From contig NZ_JARGEN010000056.1 in the NCBI RefSeq assembly GCF_029211125.1, positions 1 through 34,698 on the forward strand: a stretch of DNA of 34,698 nt. Direction: 5' to 3'. The DNA is from Curvibacter soli (GTDB lineage Bacteria; Pseudomonadota; Gammaproteobacteria; Burkholderiales; Burkholderiaceae_C). This document shows positions 18,709-27,797 of this stretch, piece by piece (positions within the stretch are counted from its first letter, which is position 1; every line of letters begins with the position of its first letter). Both the position numbers and the translations under genes were made by a program. Under the pieces are notes generated by a model. That model was not told the DNA's origin, did no database searches, and worked only from the letters and a program-made list of their open reading frames with translations.

Positions 18709-20406
18709 TCACATGCCCGAATAGTTCGGCCCGCCGCCGCCCTCGGGCGTGACCCAGACGATGTTTTGCGTCGGGTCCTTGATGTCGCAGGTCTTGCAGT
18801 GCACGCAGTTCTGCGCGTTGATCTGCAGGCGCTCGCTGTTGTCCTCGTTCTTCACGAACTCGTACACCCCCGCGGGGCAGTAGCGGCTCTCGGGGCCGGC
18901 ATATTTGGCGAGGTTGATGCCCACCGGCACGCTCGCGTCCTTGAGCGTCAGGTGCGCGGGCTGGTTCTCGGCGTGGTTGGTGTTGCTGATGAACACGCTG
19001 GAGAGCCGGTCGAAGGTCAGTTTGCCGTCGGGCTTGGGGTAGGCGATGGGCTTGCACTGCGCCGCGGGCTTGAGGTACAGGTGGTCGGGCTTGTCGCGGT
19101 GCAGCGTCCAGGGGATGTTGCCGCCCAGCACGCGCTGCTCGAAGCCGTTCATCAGCGTGGCGACGAACAGGCCCTTCTTGAACCAGGCCTTGAAGTTGCG
19201 CGCCTTGTTCAGCTCGGCGTAGAGCCAGCTCTTCTCGAACGCCTCGGGGTAGGCGGCCAGTTCATCGTGCTGGCGGCCCGCGGCGATGGCGTCGAACGCG
19301 GCTTCGGCGGCCAGCATGCCGCTCTTGATGGCCGCGTGGCTGCCCTTGATGCGGCTGACGTTCAGGTAGCCCGCGTCGCAGCCCACCAGCGCGCCGCCGG
19401 GGAACACCGTCTTGGGCAGCGAGAGCAGCCCGCCCGCCGTGATGGCGCGCGCGCCATAGCCGATGCGCTTGGCCGGCTTGATGCCCTTGGCCTCGTCGCC
19501 TTCGAGGTAGTAGCGGATGTTGGGGTGCAGCTTCCAGCGCTGCATTTCCTCGAACGGGCTCAGGTACGGGTTGGCGTAGTCCAGCCCGGTGATGAAGCCC
19601 AGCGTGACCTTGTTGTCCTCCATGTGGTAGAGGAAGGCGCCGCCGTAAGTGCCGCCGTCCATGGGCCAGCCGGCGGTGTGCAGCACGAAGCCGGGCTGGT
19701 GCCGCTGGGGGTCGATCTCCCACAGCTCCTTGATGCCGATGCCGTAGGTCTGCGGGTCGCGGCCTTCGTCGAGTTGGTAGCGCGCGATGAGCTGCCGGCC
19801 CAGGTTGCCGCGCGCGCCTTCGGCGAAGACGGTGTACTTGGCGTGCAGTTCCATGCCGAGCTGGAAGTCGGCGGTGGGCTCGCCGTCCTTGCCCACGCCC
19901 ATGTTGCCGGTGGCCACGCCCTTGACGCTGCCGTCGCCGTTGTAGAGCACCTCGGCGGCGGGGAAGCCGGGGAAGATCTCCACGCCCAGCGCCTCGGCCT
20001 GCTGCGCCATCCAGCGCACCACGTTGCCCAGGCTCACGATGTAGTTGCCGTGGTTGTCGAAGCACTTGGGCAGCAGGAAGCCCGGCGTGCGCAGGCCCGA
20101 CTTCTCGCCCAGGAAGACCATCGCGTCCTCGGTCACGGGCTGGTTCAGCGGCGCGCCCTTTTCCTGCCAGTCGGGGATCAGCTCGGACAGCGCCTTCGGG
20201 TCCATGATGGCGCCCGAGAGGATGTGCGCGCCGGGCTCGGAACCCTTCTCCAGCACCACGACGGAGATCTCCTGCCCCTTCTGCGCCGCCAATTGCTTGA
20301 GCCGGATGGCCGTGGCCAGGCCACCGGGGCCGCCGCCGACGACCACCACGTCGTATTCCATGGCCTCGCGCGGGCCGAACTGGGCAAGGATCTCTTCGTT
20401 TGTCAT
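18709..20406 (-). CDS. Electron transfer flavoprotein-ubiquinone oxidoreductase
   Basis: Passes electrons from electron transfer flavoprotein (from acyl-CoA and other dehydrogenases) to ubiquinone at the inner membrane. The 565-residue protein has an N-terminal FAD-binding motif VVVVGGGPGGLATAIRLKQL. A central quinone and membrane-associated part follows. The C-terminal ferredoxin-like 4Fe-4S site has CPAGVYEF and CVHCKTCDIKDP as ligands. It ends GGGGPNYSGM, typical of the family. I chose the ATG at 20406 (MTNEEILAQFG); earlier in-frame ATGs at 20421 and 20478 are possible. It supports the beta-oxidation chemistry suggested by bktB and the thioesterase. It is divergent from the thioesterase gene. 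Confidence 0.95.
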   Translation of the reverse strand: MTNEEILAQFGPREAMEYDVVVVGGGPGGLATAIRLKQLAAQKGQEISVVVLEKGSEPGAHILSGAIMDPKALSELIPDWQEKGAPLNQPVTEDAMVFLGEKSGLRTPGFLLPKCFDNHGNYIVSLGNVVRWMAQQAEALGVEIFPGFPAAEVLYNGDGSVKGVATGNMGVGKDGEPTADFQLGMELHAKYTVFAEGARGNLGRQLIARYQLDEGRDPQTYGIGIKELWEIDPQRHQPGFVLHTAGWPMDGGTYGGAFLYHMEDNKVTLGFITGLDYANPYLSPFEEMQRWKLHPNIRYYLEGDEAKGIKPAKRIGYGARAITAGGLLSLPKTVFPGGALVGCDAGYLNVSRIKGSHAAIKSGMLAAEAAFDAIAAGRQHDELAAYPEAFEKSWLYAELNKARNFKAWFKKGLFVATLMNGFEQRVLGGNIPWTLHRDKPDHLYLKPAAQCKPIAYPKPDGKLTFDRLSSVFISNTNHAENQPAHLTLKDASVPVGINLAKYAGPESRYCPAGVYEFVKNEDNSERLQINAQNCVHCKTCDIKDPTQNIVWVTPEGGGGPNYSGM

Positions 20407-20541
20407 GGGGCTCTGTCTCATTGGCAGGATAATGGGGCTGCGGCGCCCGCCCGGTGCGCTGTCCCTGGGGGCGGCCAACCGGTAATTCTATGCGGTGGTG
20501 CGCCGCCGCCGCTCCCGCCACGCCACGCCAGTCCCTCCAGC

Positions 20542-20964
20542 ATGAAGATCGCCGTCCCCGCGCAAAAGAGGCTCGTCCATGAAATGTCCATGCCCATCCG
20601 CTGGGGCGACATGGACGCCATGGGCCATGTCAACAACACCGTGTACTTCCGCTACATGGAGACTGCCCGCGCCGAATGGATGCGCGGCATCGGCTGCAGC
20701 GCCAACCCGCAGGGCGAGGGGCTGGTCGTCGTCAATGCGTTCTGCAACTTCCTGCGCCAGCTCGAATACCCCGGCGACCTCCGCGTGCGGCTCTACGTGG
20801 GCGAGCCCGCCCGCGCCACGTTCGAGACCTGGTATACCATCGAGCGCATGGACCGGCCTGGCGTGGTCCATGCCGAAGGCGGCGCCACCTTGATCTGGGT
20901 GGACTTTCCACGCCAGAAGGCCATCAGCCTGCCCGACTGGCTGCGCACGCTGGTTCAGGATTAA
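20542..20964 (+). CDS. Acyl-CoA thioesterase, 4HBT hotdog family
   Basis: A 140-residue single-hotdog thioesterase that hydrolyses acyl-CoA or 4-hydroxybenzoyl-CoA-like thioesters. The family motif RWGDMDAMGHVNNTVYFRYM (residues 20-39) includes the catalytic aspartate. NAFCNFLRQLEYPGDL and the final strand WVDF are typical. It is divergently transcribed from ETF-QO across a 135-base gap, so a shared regulatory region is possible. It converges on the peroxidase-like gene. The natural substrate cannot be told. Confidence 0.88.
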   Translation: MKIAVPAQKRLVHEMSMPIRWGDMDAMGHVNNTVYFRYMETARAEWMRGIGCSANPQGEGLVVVNAFCNFLRQLEYPGDLRVRLYVGEPARATFETWYTIERMDRPGVVHAEGGATLIWVDFPRQKAISLPDWLRTLVQD

Positions 20965-20966
20965 GG

Positions 20967-21032
20967 GGAAAAAGGCCGCTACCGCCCGCCGATATTGCGC
21001 TGGCAGCTCTTATTTCAGGAGCAATAGGCGGC
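20967..21032. repeat. Interspersed repeat-like segment between convergent genes
   Basis: The AT-richer stretch begins AAAAAGGCCGC and contains GGCAGCTC and TTTCAGGAGCAATAG. It resembles, from memory, a family of about 60-bp intergenic repeats common in Comamonadaceae. Two similar segments appear inside leuS and proA. It lies between the convergent thioesterase and peroxidase genes. Confidence 0.4.
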
Positions 21033-21064
21033 GCCTTGGCGACTCCATTCCAAGGGCGCCGGAT

Positions 21065-21652
21065 TCAGGCGTCCGGGCTCTTTTTCTCGCGCGGCACGCG
21101 GCCCATGAGGAAGAACTCCGGGTTCGGCGTCATGTCGCTGAAGCTCGCCATGCGGTTGGACAGGCCGAAGAACGCGGTGATGGCCGCGATGTCCCAGGCG
21201 TCCTCGTCGTCGAAGCCGTGGGCGCGCAGGGCGTCGAAATCCGCGTCCTCGATCTCGTGCGAGCGCTCGCACACCTTCATTGCAAAGTCGAGCATCGCGC
21301 GCTGGCGCGGCGTGATGCCGGCCTTGCGGTAGTTCACCGCCACCTGATCGGCCACCAGTGGCTTCTTCTCGTAGATGCGCAGCAGCGCGCCGTGCGCCAC
21401 CACGCAGTACAGGCATCGGTTGGCGGCGCTGGTGGCGGTGACGATCATCTCGCGGTCGCCCTTGGTGAGCGAGCCTTCCTCCTTGAGCATCAAGGCATCG
21501 TGGTACGCGAAGAACGCGCGCCATTCCGCCGGGCGGCGCGCCAGCGCCAGGAATACGTTGGGCACGAAGCCGGCCTTCTCCTGCACTTCGAGGATCTGGG
21601 CGCGGATGTCCTCGGGCACGGCGGACAGCTCGGCCAGGGGGTAGCGGGGCAT
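21065..21652 (-). CDS. Peroxidase-related enzyme, AhpD / carboxymuconolactone decarboxylase fold
   Basis: A 195-residue all-helical protein of the AhpD-like superfamily. The redox site is NRCLYCVVAHG, with Cys80, Cys83 and His87 in the CxxC...H arrangement of the TIGR01926-type peroxidase-related enzymes. It probably reduces peroxides with an unknown thiol partner. The ATG at 21652 has a good GGAG 7 bases upstream. It follows the chemoreceptor gene on the same strand after a 196-base gap that holds a 12-bp tandem repeat. It may belong to an oxidative-stress response, but no regulator is adjacent. Confidence 0.9.
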   Translation of the reverse strand: MPRYPLAELSAVPEDIRAQILEVQEKAGFVPNVFLALARRPAEWRAFFAYHDALMLKEEGSLTKGDREMIVTATSAANRCLYCVVAHGALLRIYEKKPLVADQVAVNYRKAGITPRQRAMLDFAMKVCERSHEIEDADFDALRAHGFDDEDAWDIAAITAFFGLSNRMASFSDMTPNPEFFLMGRVPREKKSPDA

Positions 21653-21690
21653 GGCGTCTCCTTTTTGCTGATGCGTGACGGTGGAGTATC

Positions 21691-21714
21691 ACAGATACGG
21701 ATACAGATACGGAT
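21691..21714. repeat. 12-bp tandem duplication
   Basis: ACAGATACGGAT occurs twice in direct succession, between the peroxidase-like gene and the chemoreceptor gene. It is probably a replication-slippage product. Confidence 0.9.
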
Positions 21715-21848
21715 GCCGGCGGCCGACCCGTGCGGCCGATGAAGGGGTGTCGGCTCCCCGCGCATGTCTGGCTCGTTCATCCCGTCGGTGGGGCTGTCTC
21801 GATTGTCGAGGCAGCACCGCTGCCGGGTGCGGACAATGGGGGAGTATT

Positions 21849-23489
21849 TCAGCAGCCTGCCGGCAGCAGTCCGGCGGCGCCGGGTTTGGCCTCCGGCGCA
21901 ATGGCGGGGGGCGCTGCTGCGGCCCGGCCCGCCGGCGCCAGTTGCTGCTTGAACACCGCCACGGCCTGCGCCAGCCGCGCGGTCTGCTGCTGCAGGCCGT
22001 CCGCCGTGGCCTGCGATTGCTCGGCCAGCGCGGCGTTCTGCTGCGTCGTGCCGTCGAGCTGGACCATGGCCTGGTTCACGTCCCGGATGCCCGAGGCTTG
22101 CTCGGCCGTGGCGGAACTGATCTCGTTGATGAGCCGGGCCACGCGTTCCACCTGGGCCACGATGTCGGCCATGGCCTCGCCGCCGCGCTGCACCTGCGTG
22201 CCGCCGGCCTCCACCTTCTCCATGCTGGCGCCGATGAGCTGCTTGATTTCCTTGGCTGCCTCGGCGCTGCGCCCGGCCAGGCTGCGCACCTCGCTGGCCA
22301 CCACGGCGAAGCCGCGGCCCTGCGCGCCCGCGCGTGCCGCCTCCACCGCCGCGTTGAGCGCCAGGATGTTGGTCTGGAACGCAATGGAGTCGATCACGCC
22401 GATGATGTCGCCGATCCTGCGGCTGGCGTCGGCAATCTGGCCCATGGTGTTCACCACCTCGCCGATCACCGTGCCGCCCTTGGCCGCCGCCGCGCTGGCG
22501 CCGTCGGCCAGGCTGCTGGCCTGGCGCGCCGCGTCGGCGTTGTGCTGGATGCTGGCGGCCATCTGTTCCACGGCCGCGGTGGTCTGCTGCAGGTTGTCGG
22601 TGGACTGCGCGGTGCGCGCGCTCAGGTCGCGGTTGCCCTGGGCGATCACGTCGCTGGCGCTGCGCACGCCGGCGATCTGCTCGCTCACGTCGTCCACCAG
22701 CGAGCGCAGGTTCAGCCCCGCCTGGTTCACGCTGCGCAGCAGCATGCCGATGTCGTCCACACGGTCGAGCGTGTCGTTCTCGGCGGGCTGGCCGGCGGCC
22801 ACGGCCTGGGCCTGGCGCAGCACGCGCGTGATCGGCAGCGTGATCTGGTGGCGCAGCCACTGCTGGGCCAGGACAGCGCAGAAGGTGGCCCAGACGGCCA
22901 GCTCGCCCAGCAGCGTGCCGCCGATGCCCACGAACCAGGCCCCGACGACGACCAGCGCGGCGAGCCCGAACACGGCGCAGCGCAGCCGCGCGGCGGTGGA
23001 CATGGTCTGCAGCATCGACATCCAGCCGAGCCAGCCTGTGCGCACGATCAAGCCCTGGTGGAAGCGGCGGCTGCCGGCGCGGCCCTCGCGGAAGTCGCGG
23101 TACAGCGACTCGGCGGCGGCCACCTCGTCGCGCGCGGGGCGGGTGCGCACGGACATGTAGCCCGCGAGCTGGCCGCTGCGCACCACGGGCGTGGCGTTGG
23201 CGCGCACCCAGTAGTGGTCGCCGTTCCTGCGCCGGTTCTTGACCAGCGCGGTCCACGACTTGCCGGCCTTCAGCGTGGCCCACATGTCGGCGAAGGCCTC
23301 GCGCGGCATGTCGGGGTGGCGCACCGCGTTGTGGGGCTGGTGCAGGAGCTCGTCGGCATCGAAGCCGCTGACCTGCACGAAAGCCGCGTTGGCGTAGGTG
23401 ATGCGGCTCTGGGTGTCGGTGGCCGACATCAGCGTGGCATCGTGCGGGTAGTCGAACTCGCGTTGGGTGACGGGCAGGTTGGCTCGCAT
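21849..23489 (-). CDS. PAS-containing methyl-accepting chemotaxis protein, Aer-like
   Basis: A chemoreceptor of the aerotaxis (Aer) type that steers swimming through CheA/CheW in response to redox state. The 546-residue protein has an N-terminal PAS domain (about 10-115, with [14 protein letters not shown] and [18 protein letters not shown]). One or two membrane helices (about 170-209) follow. The signalling domain includes the conserved hairpin tip [20 protein letters not shown], then [14 protein letters not shown] and [11 protein letters not shown]. There is no periplasmic domain, as in Aer; FAD binding is expected but not proven. The C-terminal tail is alanine-rich and lacks the NWETF-type pentapeptide. 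No Shine-Dalgarno is clear. The 320-base gap to 23809 shows no other gene. Confidence 0.93.
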   Translation of the reverse strand: MRANLPVTQREFDYPHDATLMSATDTQSRITYANAAFVQVSGFDADELLHQPHNAVRHPDMPREAFADMWATLKAGKSWTALVKNRRRNGDHYWVRANATPVVRSGQLAGYMSVRTRPARDEVAAAESLYRDFREGRAGSRRFHQGLIVRTGWLGWMSMLQTMSTAARLRCAVFGLAALVVVGAWFVGIGGTLLGELAVWATFCAVLAQQWLRHQITLPITRVLRQAQAVAAGQPAENDTLDRVDDIGMLLRSVNQAGLNLRSLVDDVSEQIAGVRSASDVIAQGNRDLSARTAQSTDNLQQTTAAVEQMAASIQHNADAARQASSLADGASAAAAKGGTVIGEVVNTMGQIADASRRIGDIIGVIDSIAFQTNILALNAAVEAARAGAQGRGFAVVASEVRSLAGRSAEAAKEIKQLIGASMEKVEAGGTQVQRGGEAMADIVAQVERVARLINEISSATAEQASGIRDVNQAMVQLDGTTQQNAALAEQSQATADGLQQQTARLAQAVAVFKQQLAPAGRAAAAPPAIAPEAKPGAAGLLPAGC

Positions 23490-23740
23490 GAGGAAGGTTC
23501 GGGTGTGTGTGCTAGCGAAGGTTTGTGGGGTTCACGACATGGGGGTGTGGAGATGGCGACAAACCGGCGCGGTGCGGGCCTGATTGCGCGGCAAGCAAAG
23601 GCCGTGCCACGCATGCATGGGTCATCGCCGCATTCATCACTCCAGTTCAGTTTCAGTTGCCGGCAGCGGGCGCGAGAACAGGCTGAACCCCCGTTCGCTC
23701 TGTGCGCGGCCAGTTCCAGGGCCAGGGGGCGTGGTCACGC

Positions 23741-23799
23741 TTGAATGGTAGCAAATGCTTCTTGTAATGGGAAGCAAAAGGTTCCGGCCCCCATGCTAC
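23741..23799 (+). promoter_or_regulatory. Promoter with nested operator half-sites for the S24-like repressor
   Basis: TTGAAT (23741-23746) and TGTAAT (23763-23768), 16 bases apart, form a good promoter. GTAGCA (23748-23753) mirrors TGCTAC (23794-23799). TGCTTC (23756-23761) mirrors GAAGCA (23771-23776). The half-sites overlap the promoter, as expected for autorepression. Confidence 0.5.
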
Positions 23800-23809
23800 T
23801 TTGGATTGC

Positions 23810-24505
23810 ATGGATGAAAGTGAGATTCAGGAGCGTCGCCGCAGCAGGCTGAAGGACGCAGTGGACAAGCTTTCAGGCGGCAACAGCTCTGCCTTCGGCC
23901 GTTTGCTGGGCTACGGCAGCGGCGCCTTCGTGCGGCAGATGCTACGGGGCCGGCGCAGCATCTCGGACAAGACCCTGCGGCAGATCGAGGCGCTGCGCGG
24001 CATGCAGGGCTGGTTCTCCGATCCACCCGCCGCCACAGGGGTGCATGAGCCCGCAGCCATACGGGAGCGGGGCCCCGGCCCCCAGTATCACAAGGTGTAC
24101 CCCTCCAATCTCGGTCTGAAGCCGGGGCTCAAGGGCTATACCGTGCATGCGGGCGACGGCGACGAGGACGCGCCGATCACCTTCCACCGCAACTGGCTGA
24201 TCCGCCGCGGCTGCCACAGTGCCGACCTGCTGGCGCTGCGCGTGCGCGACGTGGGCATGGAGCCCGGCCTGCATGCCGGCGACATGGTCGTGATCGACAC
24301 CGCCGACACCGAGCCGCGCGACGGCCAGGTATTCGTCGTCAACTACGAGGGCCAGGCGCAGTTGCGTCGCCTGCTGCGCGACGCCGGGCACTGGTGGCTG
24401 GCGCTGGACCATCCCGACCAGGCGCGCTTCGCGCGCAAGGAATTCGCCGAGCCCGAATGTTTCCTCGTGGGGCGGGTGGTGTTCCGGCAGACCGAATACG
24501 TCTGA
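23810..24505 (+). CDS. LexA/CI-like (S24 fold) repressor lacking the catalytic dyad
   Basis: A 231-residue regulator. The N-terminal part has a helix-turn-helix-like segment (about 26-65: SSAFGRLLGYGSGAFVRQML then ISDKTLRQIEAL). The C-terminal part is a peptidase S24 fold with LALRVRDVGMEPGLHAGDMV and GQVFVVNYEGQAQLRRLL. In LexA/UmuD-type proteins the first motif is G-D-S-M-E-P with a catalytic serine. Here a glycine (about 149) replaces it, and the later lysine is an arginine (about 186-187). Self-cleavage is therefore not expected, so release from DNA would need another signal. The ATG at 23810 is chosen over a TTG at 23801. It stands alone beside leuS with no prophage genes near. Confidence 0.82.
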   Translation: MDESEIQERRRSRLKDAVDKLSGGNSSAFGRLLGYGSGAFVRQMLRGRRSISDKTLRQIEALRGMQGWFSDPPAATGVHEPAAIRERGPGPQYHKVYPSNLGLKPGLKGYTVHAGDGDEDAPITFHRNWLIRRGCHSADLLALRVRDVGMEPGLHAGDMVVIDTADTEPRDGQVFVVNYEGQAQLRRLLRDAGHWWLALDHPDQARFARKEFAEPECFLVGRVVFRQTEYV

Positions 24506-24605
24506 CCTCCGCCTGGGTGCGCCGCGACGGCCCGCCTAGAATTGCGGATCGGCCATTCCACCTTCCGTTTCCTGCCGTGCCCCGTGCGGGCGCACGCTTT
24601 CCCCC

Positions 24606-27290
24606 ATGCAAGACAGCAAATACAGCCATACCGAGGTCGAGCGCGCCGCGCAGGCTCACTGGACCGCCCGCGACGCCTACCGCGTGAGCGAGGACGCGGG
24701 CCGCAAGAAGTTCTATGCCTGCTCGATGCTGCCGTACCCCAGCGGCAAGCTGCACATGGGCCATGTGCGCAACTACACCATCAACGACATGCTCACGCGC
24801 TACCTGCGCATGAACGGCTACAACGTGCTGATGCCCATGGGCTGGGACGCTTTTGGCCTGCCCGCCGAGAACGCTGCGTTGAAAAACGGCGTGCCACCGG
24901 CCCAATGGACGTACGAAAACATCGCCTACATGAAGCAGCAGATGCAGGCCATGGGCCTGGCCATCGACTGGAGCCGTGAAATCGCCACCTGCGACCCCGG
25001 CTACTACAAGTGGAACCAGTGGCTGTTCCTGAAGATGCTCGAAAAAGGCATTGCCTACCGCAAGACCCAGGTGGTGAACTGGGACCCGGTGGACCAGACC
25101 GTGCTGGCCAACGAGCAGGTGATCGACGGCAAGGGCTGGCGCACCGGCGCTACGGTCGAAAAGCGCGAGATCCCCGGCTACTACCTCAAGATCACCGGCT
25201 ACGCCGAGGAGCTGCTCGACTTCGTCACCGGCGACAAGCTGCCCGGCTGGCCCGAGCGCGTGAAGCTGATGCAGGAGAACTGGATCGGCAAGAGCGAGGG
25301 CGTGCGCTTCGCGTTCCCGCACGGCATCCGGGGCGAGGACGGGCAGTTGATCCAGGACGGGCGCCTGTACGTCTTCACCACGCGCGCCGACACCATCATG
25401 GGCGTCACCTTCTGCGCCGTGGCGCCCGAGCATCCGCTGGCCGCGCATGCGGCCAAGAGCGATCCGATGCTCGCGGTTTTCATCGAGGACTGCAAACGCG
25501 GCGGCACGACCGAGGCCGAACTGGCGCTCAAGGAAAAGGAAGGCCTGCCCACGGGCCTGTCCGTGACCCACCCGCTCACGGGCGAGCCCGTGCCCGTGTG
25601 GGTCGGCAACTACGTGCTGATGGGCTACGGCGACGGTGCCGTCATGGGCGTGCCCGCGCACGACGAGCGCGACTTCGCCTTCGCCACGAAGTATGGCATC
25701 GCCATCAAGCAGGTCGTGGCCGCCGAGGGCAAGACCTTCAGCCTCGACGCGTGGCAGGACTGGTATGGCGACAAGCAGCAGGGCGCGACGGCCAATTCCG
25801 GCAAGTACGACGGCCTGGCCCACAAGGCCGCCGTCGACGCCGTGGCCGCCGATCTGGCCGCCAAGGGCCTGGGCGAGAAGAAAACCACCTGGCGCCTGCG
25901 CGACTGGGGCATCAGCCGCCAGCGCTACTGGGGCACGCCGATCCCCATCATCCATTGCGGGGATTGCGGCCCGCAGCCCGTGCCGGAGAAAGACCTGCCT
26001 GTCGTGCTGCCGCAGGACCTGGTGCCCGACGGCAGCGGCAACCCGCTGGTCAAGAGCGATGCCTTCCATGCCGGCGTGGTCTGCCCCTGCTGCGGCAAGC
26101 CCGCGCGGCGCGAGACGGACACCATGGACACCTTCGTCGATTCGTCCTGGTACTTCATGCGCTACTGCGACCCGCACAACGGCGAAGCCATGGTGGCCGA
26201 GGGCGCGCGGTACTGGATGCCGATGGACCAGTACATCGGTGGCATCGAGCACGCCATCCTGCACCTGCTGTACGCACGCTTCTGGACCAAGGTGATGCGT
26301 GATATGGGATTGGTGCAGGTGGACGAGCCCTTCACCAAACTGCTCACCCAGGGCATGGTGCTCAACCACATCTACTCGCGCCGCACCGAGAAGGGCGGCA
26401 AGGAGTATTTCTGGCCGCACGACGTGGAGCACGTGCTCGATGAGGGCGGCAAGATCGTGGCTGCCAAGCTCAAGAACGCCGTGGGCGATTTGCCCGTGGG
26501 CACGCCCATCGACTACGAGGGCGTGGGCACCATGTCCAAGTCCAAGAACAACGGCGTGGACCCGCAGGACCTGATCGAGAAGTACGGTGCCGACACCGCG
26601 CGCATCTACACCATGTTCGCCGCCCCGCCCGAGGCCACGCTCGAATGGAACGATGCGGCAGTGGAGGGCAGCTACCGCTTCCTGCGCCGCGTGTGGAACT
26701 TCGGTGCCAGGCTGTCTGCTATGGATTCAGTAGCTACCGAGGCAAGCCTGGTGGGCGCCAGAAGCCTGAAAGACGTGCAATTCGGCAAGGAGGCCAAGGC
26801 CCTGCGGCTGGAAGTGCACACCGTGCTCAAGCAGATCGACTATGACTACCAGCGCATGCAGTACAACACCGTGGTGTCCGGTGCCATGAAGCTGCTCAAC
26901 GCGCTGGAGGACTTCAAATCCGGCGAGGCCCAGGGCGGCCTGGTGGCGCTGATCGAAGGCTTTGGCATCCTGCTGCGCGCGCTCTACCCGGTCACGCCGC
27001 ACGTCGCGCATGTGCTCTGGCAGCAACTGGGCTATGCGGGCGCCCTGGGCGACCTGCTCGACGCACTCTGGCCCCGGGTGGCACCCGACGCGCTGGTGCA
27101 AGACGAGATCGAACTCATGCTGCAGATCGGCGGCAAGCTGCGCGGCGCGATCCGCGTGCCCGCCGGCGCGTCGCGCGAGGAGATCGAGAAGATCGCCGTG
27201 GCCAGCGAGGATTTCGCCAAGCACGCCGCGGGCGCCGTGCCCAAGAAGATCGTCGTGGTGCCAGGGCGTCTCGTGAACGTGGTGGTGTAG
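24606..27290 (+). CDS. leuS: Leucyl-tRNA synthetase
   Basis: Charges tRNA-Leu with leucine in the cytoplasm and edits mischarged amino acids. The 894-residue class I enzyme has the HIGH motif as HMGH (residues 50-53) within [17 protein letters not shown]. The CP1 editing domain (about 230-430) contains [20 protein letters not shown] and the conserved VPAHDERD. The KMSKS motif is MSKSK (643-647). An anticodon-binding domain and C-terminal extension follow. Length and order are normal. An AT-richer coding stretch at 26711-26774 resembles an interspersed repeat. It is the first gene of the leuS-lptE-holA operon; lptE starts 2 bases after its stop. Confidence 0.98.
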   Translation: MQDSKYSHTEVERAAQAHWTARDAYRVSEDAGRKKFYACSMLPYPSGKLHMGHVRNYTINDMLTRYLRMNGYNVLMPMGWDAFGLPAENAALKNGVPPAQWTYENIAYMKQQMQAMGLAIDWSREIATCDPGYYKWNQWLFLKMLEKGIAYRKTQVVNWDPVDQTVLANEQVIDGKGWRTGATVEKREIPGYYLKITGYAEELLDFVTGDKLPGWPERVKLMQENWIGKSEGVRFAFPHGIRGEDGQLIQDGRLYVFTTRADTIMGVTFCAVAPEHPLAAHAAKSDPMLAVFIEDCKRGGTTEAELALKEKEGLPTGLSVTHPLTGEPVPVWVGNYVLMGYGDGAVMGVPAHDERDFAFATKYGIAIKQVVAAEGKTFSLDAWQDWYGDKQQGATANSGKYDGLAHKAAVDAVAADLAAKGLGEKKTTWRLRDWGISRQRYWGTPIPIIHCGDCGPQPVPEKDLPVVLPQDLVPDGSGNPLVKSDAFHAGVVCPCCGKPARRETDTMDTFVDSSWYFMRYCDPHNGEAMVAEGARYWMPMDQYIGGIEHAILHLLYARFWTKVMRDMGLVQVDEPFTKLLTQGMVLNHIYSRRTEKGGKEYFWPHDVEHVLDEGGKIVAAKLKNAVGDLPVGTPIDYEGVGTMSKSKNNGVDPQDLIEKYGADTARIYTMFAAPPEATLEWNDAAVEGSYRFLRRVWNFGARLSAMDSVATEASLVGARSLKDVQFGKEAKALRLEVHTVLKQIDYDYQRMQYNTVVSGAMKLLNALEDFKSGEAQGGLVALIEGFGILLRALYPVTPHVAHVLWQQLGYAGALGDLLDALWPRVAPDALVQDEIELMLQIGGKLRGAIRVPAGASREEIEKIAVASEDFAKHAAGAVPKKIVVVPGRLVNVVV
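26711..26774. repeat. Repeat-like segment inside leuS
   Basis: Bases with unusual codons for this gene (TCT GCT ATG GAT TCA GTA GCT) begin a stretch ending AAGCCTGAAAGAC. It resembles, from memory, the Comamonadaceae interspersed repeat. The reading frame stays open and codes for [20 protein letters not shown], in a loop before the anticodon domain. Confidence 0.35.
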
Positions 27291-27292
27291 CC

Positions 27293-27793
27293 ATGCAGCG
27301 CCGCCGATTCCTTGCGCCCCTGGCGGGCGCCACTGTTCTGGCGGGCTGCGGCTTCAAGCTGCGGCAGGCACCCACCTTCGCTTTCAATTCGCTCTATATT
27401 TCCGCACCCGTCACGTCGCCGCTGGCAGTGGAGCTGCAGCGCAACATGGACGCCGCAGGCACCGTAGAAGTGCACCGCGACGCGATGCGCCAGGCAGCGG
27501 GCGAGGCCATCTTCGAGTTGATTTCCGAGCAGCGCGAGAGCGTGGTCGTGGGCCTGAACGCCTCGGGCCAGGTGCGTGAACTGCAATTGCGGTTGCGCGT
27601 GCGTTTCCGGCTGCACACGCCCGATGGCCGGGAACTGCTGCCCAGCACCGAGGTGCTGCAGTACCGCGAAGTCAGCTACAGCGAAACCCTGGCGCTGGCC
27701 AAGGAGGCCGAGCAGGAGCTGCTCTACCGCAACATGCAGACCGACATCGTGCGGCAGATCATGCGCCGCCTGGCCGCGGTGAAGTCACTCTAG
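27293..27793 (+). CDS. lptE: LPS-assembly lipoprotein LptE
   Basis: Outer-membrane lipoprotein that plugs the LptD barrel and helps insert lipopolysaccharide in the outer leaflet. The 166-residue precursor has a signal peptide MQRRRFLAPLAGATVLAGC with the lipobox cysteine at residue 19. The mature part begins GFKLR, the typical LptE start after the lipid anchor. LELQRNM-like and SETLALAKEAEQELLYRNMQ segments match the family. It sits between leuS and holA, the conserved proteobacterial order, 2 bases after leuS and 4 bases before holA. Confidence 0.95.
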   Translation: MQRRRFLAPLAGATVLAGCGFKLRQAPTFAFNSLYISAPVTSPLAVELQRNMDAAGTVEVHRDAMRQAAGEAIFELISEQRESVVVGLNASGQVRELQLRLRVRFRLHTPDGRELLPSTEVLQYREVSYSETLALAKEAEQELLYRNMQTDIVRQIMRRLAAVKSL

Positions 27794-27797
27794 CCCG

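Noticed and set aside
18046-20538. Long plus-strand frame antisense to gcvH and ETF-QO leading into the thioesterase
   Set aside because: Only the last 140 codons (from 20542) form a real protein. The upstream part mirrors minus-strand genes.
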